From: Sphingomonas sp.
GTDB lineage: Bacteria > Pseudomonadota > Alphaproteobacteria > Sphingomonadales > Sphingomonadaceae
Assembly: GCF_026460985.1 (NCBI RefSeq)
Contig: NZ_JAPKNM010000085.1
Span: forward strand, 1 to 48,368
DNA length: 48,368 nucleotides
Direction: 5' to 3'
A program made the position numbers and the translations under genes. This document shows positions 8,690 to 16,752 of this stretch, piece after piece (the first letter of the stretch is position 1; each line of letters starts with the position of its first letter). The notes under the pieces are model-generated. The model saw nothing but the letters and a program-made list of their open reading frames with translations. It was not told the origin of the DNA and did not search any database.

Positions 8690-9825
8690 CCCCCGCGCCG
8701 GAACGGCATCATCTCGCCCAGCCATTCCTGTTCGCGCGTCACCGCCTCGCGCTCGCGCCGCAGGAAATCCGCGACCGCGCGGCGGAAGCCCGGGTCGGGG
8801 ATGTAGTGCGCCGACCAGGTCGTCACCGGGGCATAGCCGCGCGCGAGCTTGTGCTCGCCCTGCGCGCCCGCCTCGACCCGCGCCAGTCCGCGCGCGATCG
8901 CCGCGTCGATCGCCTGATAGTAACAGAGCTCGAAATGGAGGAACGGCACTTCCTCGGTCGCCCCCCAATAGCGCCCGTAGAGCGCCTCCTCGCCGATCAG
9001 GTTGAGCGCGCCTGCAATGGCCACGCCGTCGCGTTCGGCGAGGATCAGCAGCACCTTGTCCGCGATCTCGGCGCCGAGCATCGAGAAGAATTCGCGCGTC
9101 AAATAGGGGCGACCCCATTTGCGCGAGCCGGTGTCCTGGTAGAAGGTCCAGAAGGCGTCCCAATGCGCTTCGGTGATCTCGGCGCCGGCGAGGTGCCGCA
9201 CGGTCAGCCCCTCCAGCGCCGCGGCGCGCTCCTTGCGGATCGCCTTGCGCTTGCGGCTCGAGAGCGCCGCCAGGAAATCCTCGAAGCCGGCATAGCCATG
9301 GTTCCGCCAGTGGAACTGCGTCCCGGCGCGCATTAGCCAGCCCGCCGCCTCGAACCAGTGCAACTGGTCCTCGTCGACGAAGGTGACGTGCGCCGAGGAC
9401 AGTTGGTTCTGGTCGGTCACCGCCTCGATCGCGGCGATCAGCGACGGTGCGACGGCCGGGTCGCGGAGCAGCAGTCGCGGCCCCGGCACCGGGGTGAACG
9501 GCACCGCCACCTGCAGCTTGGGATAATAGTTGCCGCCGGCCTGCTCCCACGCATCGGCCCAGCCATGGTCGAACACATATTCGCCCTGGCTGTGCGCCTT
9601 CACATAGGCCGGCGCGATCGCGGCGGCGCGCCCGTCGCATCCGTTGACGATGATGGGCAGGGCCCGCCAGCCCGCGCGCGCCGTCGCCGATCCCGAGCGT
9701 TCGAGGATCGACAGGAAGGCGTGGCTGACGAACGGATTGCCGCTGCCGGCGCAGGCGTCCCACTCCGCCGTGGGGATCGAGGCGACGCCATCGGCGATGC
9801 GAGCGGTAATCGGCTGCGAACTCAC
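8686..9825 (-). CDS. FemAB-like GNAT-fold protein (peptidogalycan biosynthesis/recognition family)
   Basis: A 379-aa protein of the FemAB-like GNAT acyltransferase group often annotated as DUF482. Recognisable blocks are YVFDHGWADAWEQAGGNYYP, then SSRKRKAIRKERAA, then SRKWGRPYLTREFF, and the C-terminal EAGAQGEHKLARGYAP. The substrate is unknown; related enzymes transfer acyl or aminoacyl groups to cell-wall or lipid acceptors. The frame is open upstream to 9963, but those residues are not family-like and would overlap the leader of the divergent lipoprotein gene. I therefore prefer GTG at 9825 (VSSQPITARI), although no strong ribosome binding site decides it. Its TAG stop is supplied by the end of repeat R2. 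Confidence 0.82.
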   Translation of the reverse strand: MSSQPITARIADGVASIPTAEWDACAGSGNPFVSHAFLSILERSGSATARAGWRALPIIVNGCDGRAAAIAPAYVKAHSQGEYVFDHGWADAWEQAGGNYYPKLQVAVPFTPVPGPRLLLRDPAVAPSLIAAIEAVTDQNQLSSAHVTFVDEDQLHWFEAAGWLMRAGTQFHWRNHGYAGFEDFLAALSSRKRKAIRKERAAALEGLTVRHLAGAEITEAHWDAFWTFYQDTGSRKWGRPYLTREFFSMLGAEIADKVLLILAERDGVAIAGALNLIGEEALYGRYWGATEEVPFLHFELCYYQAIDAAIARGLARVEAGAQGEHKLARGYAPVTTWSAHYIPDPGFRRAVADFLRREREAVTREQEWLGEMMPFRRGG

Positions 9826-10007
9826 GGCGCCAAGATAGGCGAGGTTCGGGACAATGGGGAGGGGGCACCGCAATCGCGCCCAACGGCGAATAGTCGCCCC
9901 TCGTCGCTCGTCACGCCGGTCTTCGTCGCAAATCGCGTGGAGACAGGCCGGATTTGCACCCATTGCCTCCGCCGCATTCTCATCCCGATCCCGAAGGAAA
10001 ATTCACC

Positions 10008-10499
10008 GTGGCGCTTCACCGTTTCCGCCCGGCGCCGATGGCGCCCCTGCTGCTCGCGCTCCTGATCGGTGCGTGCGGCAAGGCAAATGCTCCCGCCAAC
10101 GAAGCCGCCGCGAGCGAGTCGGTCGCGGCAGGCACCGGCTTCGCGGGCAAGCTCCAGCCGGGACTCTACGACGTGGTGCAGACGGGCGATGTCGAGGACC
10201 ATGACAAGGAATGCATCACCGCCGAGCAGCTGGGTAAAGGCGAGATCGCATCCGCCGAAAGCCTGCAAGAAGGATGGCGCTTCGTGCGCAACCGAATGTC
10301 CGGCGGTCGATATGAGATCGAGGCAGCCGGCCCTTCCAACGCGCGGCTCGTCAGCGAAGGCACCTATGATTCAACGAGCTATCAGGGCACTTTCGTCATG
10401 AACTTCGAACAGGATGGAAAGCCGCAGGCTCTTCGTCTCAAGGTCAAGGCGACGCGCGTCGCCGATGACTGCAAGGACAAGGACAAGGACGAAGGCTGA
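10008..10499 (+). CDS. Small lipoprotein, DUF3617-like
   Basis: A 163-aa predicted lipoprotein. The signal sequence has a positively charged start, the hydrophobic stretch MAPLLLALLIGAC and a lipobox LIGAC, giving a mature N-terminal Cys at about residue 21. The mature part has the order PGLYDVV, ECIT, a GGRYEIE strand, and GTYDSTSYQGTFVMNF. That order resembles DUF3617 periplasmic proteins, which are beta-rich and of unknown role. Translation probably starts at GTG 10008, preceded by GAAGGAAA eight bases upstream. The highly charged C-terminus (CKDKDKDEG) is unusual. It converges with the MscS-type channel gene, with a shared hairpin at 10511-10528. Confidence 0.75.
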   Translation: MALHRFRPAPMAPLLLALLIGACGKANAPANEAAASESVAAGTGFAGKLQPGLYDVVQTGDVEDHDKECITAEQLGKGEIASAESLQEGWRFVRNRMSGGRYEIEAAGPSNARLVSEGTYDSTSYQGTFVMNFEQDGKPQALRLKVKATRVADDCKDKDKDEG

Positions 10500-10510
10500 C
10501 GCGGTCGGGG

Positions 10511-10528
10511 CGGAGCGTCAGCGCTCCG
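10511..10528. terminator. Terminator-like hairpin between convergent genes
   Basis: Perfect 7-bp stem CGGAGCG / CGCTCCG with a TCAG loop. The TGA stop of the minus-strand channel gene lies in the loop, and the plus-strand lipoprotein gene stops 11 bases away. There is no T-run on either side, so intrinsic termination is only a possibility. Confidence 0.35.
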
Positions 10529-11789
10529 CTGTCGGCCATTCCCTGACCCGCACGTCGCGGACGGGATACGGGATCTGGATGCCGTGCTCCTTGAAGAGAA
10601 GCCAGAGCCGGTTGAGCACGTCGCTCTTCACGTTGCCGACGCCGCTCTCGGGATCGCTGATCCAGGCGAGGATCTCGTGCTCGACTCCGTTCTGGCCGAA
10701 CGCCATCAGCCACACGTTCGACTTGGGGTTGTTGAGCACGCGCGGGCTTTCGGCGGCGGCGCGGAGCATCAGCTCCTGGGCGAGCTTCAAGTCGCAGTCA
10801 TAGGCGACCGTCACCGGGATGCGGACGCGGACGTTGCGGTCGGTGTACGACCAGTTCTCCACTTCCTGCGTCATCAGATTCTCGTTCGGAATCAGATGCT
10901 CCTTGCCGTCGCGCGTGATCACCGAGACCGCGCGCACGCCGATCTTGTTGACCCAGCCGAAGCTGTCGCCGACCACGATCACGTCGCCCGGCTTGATCGA
11001 TCGGTCCATCAGCAGGATGATTCCCGCGATCAGATTGCCGATCGTCTTCTGCAGCCCGAAGCCCACCGCGAGGCCGAACGCGCCCGAGAAGACCGCGAAG
11101 GCGGTGAGGTCGATCTCGAGCAGATCGACGCCGATGAAGAAGGCGAGCACCACCACCGCGATGCTCGCGAGCTTTTCGACCAGCAGCTTCTGGGTGGGAT
11201 CGAAGCCGCGGGCGCCGCGGATCGAATGGCCCAGCACCCGGTTGGCCAGCCGCACGCCGGCGAACAGCAGCAATATCGTGATCCCGAAGGTCAGCGCCGA
11301 GAAGAGCGAGAAGCGCCGCTGGCCCACCTGGATGCCGACGCGGTCGAGCGTGGTCTCGACCATCGAGAAGCCGCCGATCGCGTGGCTCAGGATCGCGGTG
11401 AAGGCGAGCGCGCCGAGCGTCCATGCCGCCCAGCGCGGCAGGTTGAGCCCGCGCAGCACCGCGGCCACGAGCATCGCCACCGAAAGCCCCTCGCCCAGGC
11501 CGATGACCAAGGCGGCGAGCTGCGTCCATGGCCAGCTCACCGCGGCGAGCGCGAGCAGGATCGCCGCGCTGCCCCAGCGCACGATCGCGCAGACGCGGAG
11601 ATGGAAGTTGGCGGCGTTGCCGTTGATATGTTCGGCCCAGGCCTTGGCGATCCGCGTGCCGATGTGCCGGCCCGCCAGCCAGCCCAGGACGAGCGCGATT
11701 CCCGTCAATCCGGCGGCGATCGCGGCTTCGGTGAGCTCGGCGGTGCCCGGCAGGTTGTGTCCCGCCAGCCAGGCGCCGAGCCGCTCCAT
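10518..11789 (-). CDS. MscS-family mechanosensitive ion channel
   Basis: A 423-aa inner-membrane protein with about five hydrophobic segments in the first 250 residues, then the MscS core. The pore-lining helix region AVFSGAFGLAVGFGLQKTIG is followed by IAGIILLMDRSIKPGDVI, the beta-domain (VVGDSFGWVNKIGVRAVSV), and the IPNENLMTQEVENWSY block. The C-terminal alpha-beta cytoplasmic domain reaches the end. Such channels release solutes upon hypo-osmotic shock or changes in membrane tension. The frame is open upstream to 11900, but ATG at 11789 (MERLGAWLAG) is better because it overlaps the stop of the cystathionine lyase gene as TGATG. That places the channel last in a three-gene operon. Confidence 0.92.
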   Translation of the reverse strand: MERLGAWLAGHNLPGTAELTEAAIAAGLTGIALVLGWLAGRHIGTRIAKAWAEHINGNAANFHLRVCAIVRWGSAAILLALAAVSWPWTQLAALVIGLGEGLSVAMLVAAVLRGLNLPRWAAWTLGALAFTAILSHAIGGFSMVETTLDRVGIQVGQRRFSLFSALTFGITILLLFAGVRLANRVLGHSIRGARGFDPTQKLLVEKLASIAVVVLAFFIGVDLLEIDLTAFAVFSGAFGLAVGFGLQKTIGNLIAGIILLMDRSIKPGDVIVVGDSFGWVNKIGVRAVSVITRDGKEHLIPNENLMTQEVENWSYTDRNVRVRIPVTVAYDCDLKLAQELMLRAAAESPRVLNNPKSNVWLMAFGQNGVEHEILAWISDPESGVGNVKSDVLNRLWLLFKEHGIQIPYPVRDVRVREWPTAER

Positions 11790-12973
11790 CAGCCGCGCGC
11801 CCCGGCGAAGCGCGCGAGCCCGGCTTCGAGATCGTCGATTAGGTCGTCGGCATCCTCGAGCCCGATCTGAAGCCGCACCACCGGCCCCTCGGCCTCCCAT
11901 CGGGTCACGGTGCGGAAGCGCTGGGGATCGACCGGGATCGCCAGGCTCTCGAACCCGCCCCAGCTATAGCCGATCCCGAAATGCCGCAGCCCGTCGATCA
12001 GCGCCGCGCGCGCCGCGTCCGATCCGCCGCGCAACACGAACGAGAAGAGGCCTGACGCGCCCCGGAAATCGCGGACGAACGCTTCGTGCCCGGGGCAATC
12101 GGGAAGCGCGGGGTGGAGCACACGCGCGACTTCGGGCCGGGTCCGGAGCCACTCCGCGATCTTCAGCGCCGAGCGGCCATGCTGGTCGAGCCGTACGGCC
12201 ATCGTCCTGAGCCCGCGCGCGCCCAGCCAGGCATCGTCGGGGCTGGCGGTCTGGCCGAGCTGGTAGGTGGTGGCGCGCAGCCGGTCATATTGCCCCTGGG
12301 CGGCGGTCACCGATCCCAGCATCACGTCCGAATGGCCGACGACATATTTGGTGCAGGCGAGGATCGAATAGTCGACGCCCATGCCGATCGCCGGGAGCAG
12401 CAGCGGGGTGGCCCAGGTATTGTCGAGCAGGGTCGTGATCCCGCGCGCCTTGGCGACCGCGACGATCGCGGGGATGTCCTGCACTTCGAAGGTCAGGCTG
12501 CCCGGGCTCTCGAGGAAGATCGCCTTGGTCCGATCGGTGCAGAGGTCGGCGATGCCCGCGCCGATCAACGGATCGTAGAAGGTCGTGGCGATCCCGAAGC
12601 GCTTGAGCAGCCCGCCCGCCAGGCTGCGCGTCGGATCGTAGACGCTGTCCGCCAGCAACAGCTCGTCGCCGGGTTCGAGCACCGCGAGCAGGGCGGCCGC
12701 GACCGCCGCCACGCCCGACGGATAGAGCAGAGTCGCCTCCGCGCCCGGCTCGAGCTCGGTCAGCGCATCGGCGAGCGACCATTGGGTCGGGGTGCCGCGG
12801 CGTCCGTAGAAGAGCTTGTGGTGCGTGTCCGCGGCGCCGCGCGCGCGCAGCTCGGCGACCGAGTCGTAGAGGATCGTCGAGGCGCGCCACACCGGTGGAC
12901 TGACGATGCCCTGCGTCCATTCGGGGCGCCGCCCGGCCTGGACCACCCGGGTCGCGTCCTTCTCGTCGCTCAT
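11789..12973 (-). CDS. metC: Cystathionine beta-lyase (PLP-dependent)
   Basis: Cleaves cystathionine to homocysteine, pyruvate and ammonia in methionine biosynthesis, as a PLP enzyme of the Cys/Met-metabolism group. The 394-aa protein has the cofactor-contacting YGRRGTPT (about 56-63), LYPSGVAAV, the LESPGSLTFEVQD block and TLLDNTWATP. The Schiff-base lysine is K209 in ACTKYVVGHSDVMLG. The LESPGS signature favours beta-lyase over gamma-synthase or gamma-lyase. ATG at 12973 overlaps the sulfurtransferase stop (ATGA), and the stop overlaps the channel gene. Co-translation with a sulfurtransferase fits sulfur amino-acid metabolism. The final distinction from cysteine desulfhydrase-type relatives is inferred. 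Confidence 0.9.
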   Translation of the reverse strand: MSDEKDATRVVQAGRRPEWTQGIVSPPVWRASTILYDSVAELRARGAADTHHKLFYGRRGTPTQWSLADALTELEPGAEATLLYPSGVAAVAAALLAVLEPGDELLLADSVYDPTRSLAGGLLKRFGIATTFYDPLIGAGIADLCTDRTKAIFLESPGSLTFEVQDIPAIVAVAKARGITTLLDNTWATPLLLPAIGMGVDYSILACTKYVVGHSDVMLGSVTAAQGQYDRLRATTYQLGQTASPDDAWLGARGLRTMAVRLDQHGRSALKIAEWLRTRPEVARVLHPALPDCPGHEAFVRDFRGASGLFSFVLRGGSDAARAALIDGLRHFGIGYSWGGFESLAIPVDPQRFRTVTRWEAEGPVVRLQIGLEDADDLIDDLEAGLARFAGARG

Positions 12974-13803
12974 GCCGGCCCCAGCGCCTTGGGCGTGGCG
13001 GCAAGTGCGCCCCATTCGGACCAGCTGCCATCATAGACGGGCACGTCGCGGCCGATCAGATGCGCGGCGAAGGCGATCACCGAGGCGGTGATGCCCGATC
13101 CGCAGGTCGCCACCAGCGGCTTGTCGGGATCGAGACCCGCTGCTTCGAACGTGGCGCGGATCGCCTCGGGCTGCTTCCAGGTCCCGTCGGCTTCGAAGAA
13201 GCGGCCATAGGGGATGTTCTTCGAGCCGGGGATGTGACCGGGTGCGCATTCCTTGCGCGGGTCGCTTTCCTCGCCGGTGAAGCGCGCCGCCGAGCGCGCG
13301 TCGACGATCTGCTCGTCGGTCGCCCGCATCTCGGCGAGGCTGCGCACCTGGGTCACCGGCATGCCCGCCTCGAAGGCCCCGCGCGCGGGGGAGGGGGTCG
13401 CCTGCTCCAGCGGGCGACCCTCGGCCCTCCACTTGGCGATCCCGCCGTCGAGCAGAGCCGCCGCGACGCCGAAGCGGCCGAGCACCCACCAGGCGCGGCA
13501 CGACGTATGGTGCGGGCTGTTGTCGTAGAGCACGACGCGGCTTTCCGCGGTGATGCCGAGCGCCGCCATCCGCGCCTCGAACAGGTCGCGCGACGGCAGC
13601 ATCGAGGGGAGCGGGTCGTCCGCGTCGACGAGCGTGTCGAGATCGAGCAGCAGGGCGCCGGGGATATGCCCGGCGGCATATTCCGCCTTCGGGTCCTGCT
13701 TCGCCGATCCTGGGAGGGTGGAGGTATAGGTGGCGTCGAGCACCACCAGGCCTTCGGCGCCCAATGCGCCTGCCAGCCATTCGGTCGTTACGAGTGCGTC
13801 CAT
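12970..13803 (-). CDS. sseA: 3-mercaptopyruvate sulfurtransferase (tandem rhodanese)
   Basis: Transfers sulfur from 3-mercaptopyruvate to a thiol acceptor or cyanide. It is 277 aa with two rhodanese domains: an inactive N-terminal one (about 5-130, with AEYAAGHIPGALLLDLD) and a C-terminal catalytic one (about 155-275, with ECAPGHIPGSKNIPY). The active-site loop is CGSGITA with the nucleophile C234. A CG(S/T)G(V/I)T loop is typical of mercaptopyruvate sulfurtransferases, as opposed to the CRxGx(R/T) loop of thiosulfate enzymes. It is the first gene of the sseA-metC-MscS operon, its stop overlapping the metC start by four bases, and it is divergent from queF. Confidence 0.93.
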   Translation of the reverse strand: MDALVTTEWLAGALGAEGLVVLDATYTSTLPGSAKQDPKAEYAAGHIPGALLLDLDTLVDADDPLPSMLPSRDLFEARMAALGITAESRVVLYDNSPHHTSCRAWWVLGRFGVAAALLDGGIAKWRAEGRPLEQATPSPARGAFEAGMPVTQVRSLAEMRATDEQIVDARSAARFTGEESDPRKECAPGHIPGSKNIPYGRFFEADGTWKQPEAIRATFEAAGLDPDKPLVATCGSGITASVIAFAAHLIGRDVPVYDGSWSEWGALAATPKALGPA

Positions 13804-13846
13804 CCCATGGTCCTAGAAGGATGCAAAGCGCTCCGCAAACGCCTAC

Positions 13847-14302
13847 ATGGCCGCGATGGACGCTAAACATCTCGGCAAGACCTCCACCCTCCCCGCGACG
13901 CCCGAGGAAGCGGAGCTCGACTACGTGCCCAATCCGCGCCCGGGCAGCCGCTACATGATCCGCTTCGCCGCGCCCGAATTCACGTCGCTCTGCCCGATCA
14001 CCGGCCAGCCCGATTTCGCGCATCTGGTGATCGACTATGTCCCGGGCGAGACGATCGTCGAATCCAAGTCGCTGAAGCTGTTCCTCGGCAGCTTCCGCAA
14101 CCACGGCGCCTTCCACGAGGATTGCACCGTGGGGATCGGCGAACGGCTGTTCGGCGAGATGAAGCCGGAATGGCTCCGAATCGGCGGCTATTGGTATCCG
14201 CGCGGCGGCATCCCGATCGACGTCTTCTGGCAGTCGGGAGAGCCGCCCCAGGGCGTGTGGATTCCGCCGCAGGACGTGCCCGGCTATCGCGGCCGAGGCT
14301 GA
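13847..14302 (+). CDS. queF: NADPH-dependent 7-cyano-7-deazaguanine reductase
   Basis: Reduces preQ0 to preQ1 in queuosine biosynthesis for tRNA modification. At 151 aa it is the short, single-domain type of QueF (T-fold). The catalytic cysteine is C49 in [11 protein letters not shown], with the following Asp (D56) in the expected place. The substrate-binding [21 protein letters not shown] block follows at about 72-92. A second ATG nine bases downstream (13856) is an equally possible start. The gene is transcribed alone. The 138-base gap after it holds the leader of the glycosyltransferase gene. Confidence 0.96.
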   Translation: MAAMDAKHLGKTSTLPATPEEAELDYVPNPRPGSRYMIRFAAPEFTSLCPITGQPDFAHLVIDYVPGETIVESKSLKLFLGSFRNHGAFHEDCTVGIGERLFGEMKPEWLRIGGYWYPRGGIPIDVFWQSGEPPQGVWIPPQDVPGYRGRG

Positions 14303-14339
14303 ACCTCAGATTTACGGCACGATTCGTCGGATTCATTGA

Positions 14340-14354
14340 TGTTGCAATGCAACA
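14340..14354. promoter_or_regulatory. Perfect 15-bp palindrome upstream of the GT4 gene
   Basis: TGTTGCAATGCAACA is symmetric about its central A and sits about 100 bases upstream of the GT4 start, in a locally less GC-rich stretch. It has the size of a dimeric repressor or activator site. No cognate regulator is evident in the window and the role is conjectural. Confidence 0.3.
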
Positions 14355-14440
14355 AGAATGAAACCATATTCCTTTGCAAGAGTTGGGAGGCGGACAGGGG
14401 TCTGTAGGGGTCAGATTGCTGCACTAGCGAAGGAAGTCGA

Positions 14441-16714
14441 ATGGCGCCGCTCATGTTCGCTCCGGAAATCGATCATCTCGCGCTCATCGGCAACTTTCTT
14501 CCGCGCAAGTGCGGCCTCGCCACCTACACGACCGACACCTATTACGCGCTCCAGCAGCGCTATCCCGATCTTCGGGTCGACGTCTATGCGATGGACGACC
14601 ATCCGGGGCGCTACGCCTATCCCGACGCGGTCACCCGCGCGATCCCGCAACACGATCGCGCCGCCTATCTCGATGCCGCGCGCGCGATCGAGGCGAGCGG
14701 TGCGCAGGCGCTGTGGATCCAGCACGAATATGGCATCTATGGCGGCCCGGCGGGCGAGTTCCTGATCGCGCTGATCGATCGGCTCTCGATCCCGGTGATC
14801 GCCACGCTCCACACCGTGCTCGAGCGGCCCAGCGCCGACGAGCGCCGCGTGATGGAGGCGCTGCTGTGCCGCGCGTCGCGAGTCATCGTGATGGCCGAGC
14901 GCGGCCGCGACATCCTCAGGCGCGTCCACGGCGCCGACGAGCGGAACATCGTGATGATCCCGCACGGCGTGCCGGACCGCGCCTTCGTCGATCCCGACAG
15001 CCTCAAGCCGGCCTTCGGCTGGGAAGGCCGCGAAGTCGTGCTGACCTTCGGCCTGCTCGCGCCCAACAAGGGCATCGAGACGATGATCGCGGCGCTGCCC
15101 CAGGTCGCCGCCGGCCATCCCGAGGCGCTCTACGTCGTGCTCGGCGCGACGCATCCCAATCTGGTGGCGCACGAAGGCGAGGCCTATCGCGACCGGCTGA
15201 AGGCGCTCGCCGAGGAAAAGGGCGTCGCCGACCATGTCGCGTTCATCGACGCCTTCGTCGAGCATGACGCGCTGATCGACTATCTCCAGGCCGCCGATCT
15301 CTATGTGACGCCCTATACCAACCCGGCGCAGATCACGTCGGGCACGCTGTCCTACGCGGTCGGCGTCGGCAAGCCGGTGATCTCGACGCCCTATGTGCAT
15401 GCCACCGAGATCCTCGCCGACGATCATGGCGTGCTCGTCCATTTCGGCGACAGCGCCGGCTTCGCGCGCGAGATCGATCGCCTGCTGACGGACCGCGACG
15501 AGCGGCTGGCGCTGGCGCAGCGCGCTTATGCGCGCGGCCGCACGATGATCTGGCCGCGCCTCGCCGAGACCGCGATGGCGGAGCTGGGGGCGATCGTCGC
15601 CGCCCGGCCGCGCCGCTTCGGCAGGGCGACCGTCGAGCTGGGGATCCTCGAGCCCGATATCGCCGCGGTCGAGCGGATGAGCGATTCGACGGGTATGCTC
15701 CAGCATTCGATCTATTCGGTCCCCGATCGCCGCCACGGCTATTGCATCGACGACAATGCCCGCGCGCTGATCCTGATGTGCCGGATCGAAGGGATCGACG
15801 AGGCGGCGCGCGACAAATGGACGAGCATCTACGGCGCGTTCGTCCAATATGCCTGGAACCCCGACCAGCGCCGCTTCCGCAACTTCATGAACTTCGATCG
15901 CAGCTGGTGCGAGGATGTGGGGTCGGAGGATTCGAACGGCCGCGCGATCTGGGCGCTCGGCGTCACCGCGCGCGACGCCCGCGCGCAGAAGCACCGCGAC
16001 TGGGCCTCGGTGCTGTTCGACAACACCGCGTCGATCGCGCTCGAGCTCCAGGCGCCGCGCGCGCATGCCTTCGCGATGCTCGGCGCCGCGGCGATGATCG
16101 AGGCGCATCCGGGGCACGCGCTCTCGCGCACGATCCTCACGCGCTATGGCGAGGAGCTGATCGCGTTGCTCGACGAGGCGCGCCGGCCCGAATGGCAATG
16201 GTTCGAGATCGTGCTCGCCTACGACAATGCCCGGCTTCCCGAGGCGCTGCTGCGCGCCGGCCTGGTGCTGGGCCGGCACGACTTCATCCAGGTCGGGCTC
16301 GAGACGCTCGACTGGATCGTCGGGCGGCAGACCTCGCCCGAGGGCCGGTTCCGCGCGGTGGGCACCGATAGCTTCGGCAGGCCCTATGCCGAGCCATTGC
16401 CCTTCGACCAGCAGCCGCTCGAGGCGCAGGCGACGGTGGATGCGTGCGTCGCGGCCTATGAAGTGACCGGCGACGCGCGCTGGCACGAGGAGGCGATGCG
16501 CGCCTATCGATGGTATCTCGGCGCGAACGACCTCGAATTGCCGCTCGCCACTGCGCAGGACGGCGGCTGTTTCGACGGGCTGATGCCCAACGGGCTGAAC
16601 CGGAATCAGGGCGCCGAGTCGATTCTGGCGCTCCAATTGGCGAATTGTGCGATTTCCGCCCTTTCAATGCCCACCGAAAACATGGCAATCACCCCCCGCA
16701 CCGCCGTCGCGTGA
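14441..16714 (+). CDS. Two-domain GT4 glycosyltransferase with C-terminal helical domain
   Basis: A 757-aa cytosolic protein. Residues 1-400 form a GT-B, family-4-like glycosyltransferase: an N-terminal Gly-rich loop FLPRKCGLATYT, the IQHEYGIYGGPAGEF segment, the nucleotide-sugar region TFGLLAPNKGIETMI, and SGTLSYAVGVGKPVISTP. Residues about 410-745 form a second domain with recurring helical blocks (HSIYSVPDRRHGYCIDDNAR, EDSNGRAIWALG, and a GGCFDG segment near the C-terminus). It looks like an alpha/alpha toroid of the glycoside-hydrolase type. A strong GAAGGAAG precedes ATG at 14441. The GH130 gene follows after 38 bases, so the pair is likely an operon for making or remodelling a mannoside-like glycan. 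The sugar specificity is not visible in the sequence. Confidence 0.8.
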   Translation: MAPLMFAPEIDHLALIGNFLPRKCGLATYTTDTYYALQQRYPDLRVDVYAMDDHPGRYAYPDAVTRAIPQHDRAAYLDAARAIEASGAQALWIQHEYGIYGGPAGEFLIALIDRLSIPVIATLHTVLERPSADERRVMEALLCRASRVIVMAERGRDILRRVHGADERNIVMIPHGVPDRAFVDPDSLKPAFGWEGREVVLTFGLLAPNKGIETMIAALPQVAAGHPEALYVVLGATHPNLVAHEGEAYRDRLKALAEEKGVADHVAFIDAFVEHDALIDYLQAADLYVTPYTNPAQITSGTLSYAVGVGKPVISTPYVHATEILADDHGVLVHFGDSAGFAREIDRLLTDRDERLALAQRAYARGRTMIWPRLAETAMAELGAIVAARPRRFGRATVELGILEPDIAAVERMSDSTGMLQHSIYSVPDRRHGYCIDDNARALILMCRIEGIDEAARDKWTSIYGAFVQYAWNPDQRRFRNFMNFDRSWCEDVGSEDSNGRAIWALGVTARDARAQKHRDWASVLFDNTASIALELQAPRAHAFAMLGAAAMIEAHPGHALSRTILTRYGEELIALLDEARRPEWQWFEIVLAYDNARLPEALLRAGLVLGRHDFIQVGLETLDWIVGRQTSPEGRFRAVGTDSFGRPYAEPLPFDQQPLEAQATVDACVAAYEVTGDARWHEEAMRAYRWYLGANDLELPLATAQDGGCFDGLMPNGLNRNQGAESILALQLANCAISALSMPTENMAITPRTAVA

Positions 16715-16752
16715 ACCCTGCGCGCTGGCTGTAGGGACGGTACGGGGGGCGA

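Noticed and set aside
14411..16636. A 741-aa open frame on the minus strand opposite the GT4 gene
   Set aside because: Composition is Arg/Gly/Asp-rich and low in structure. The plus strand carries clear GT4 motifs and a good ribosome binding site.
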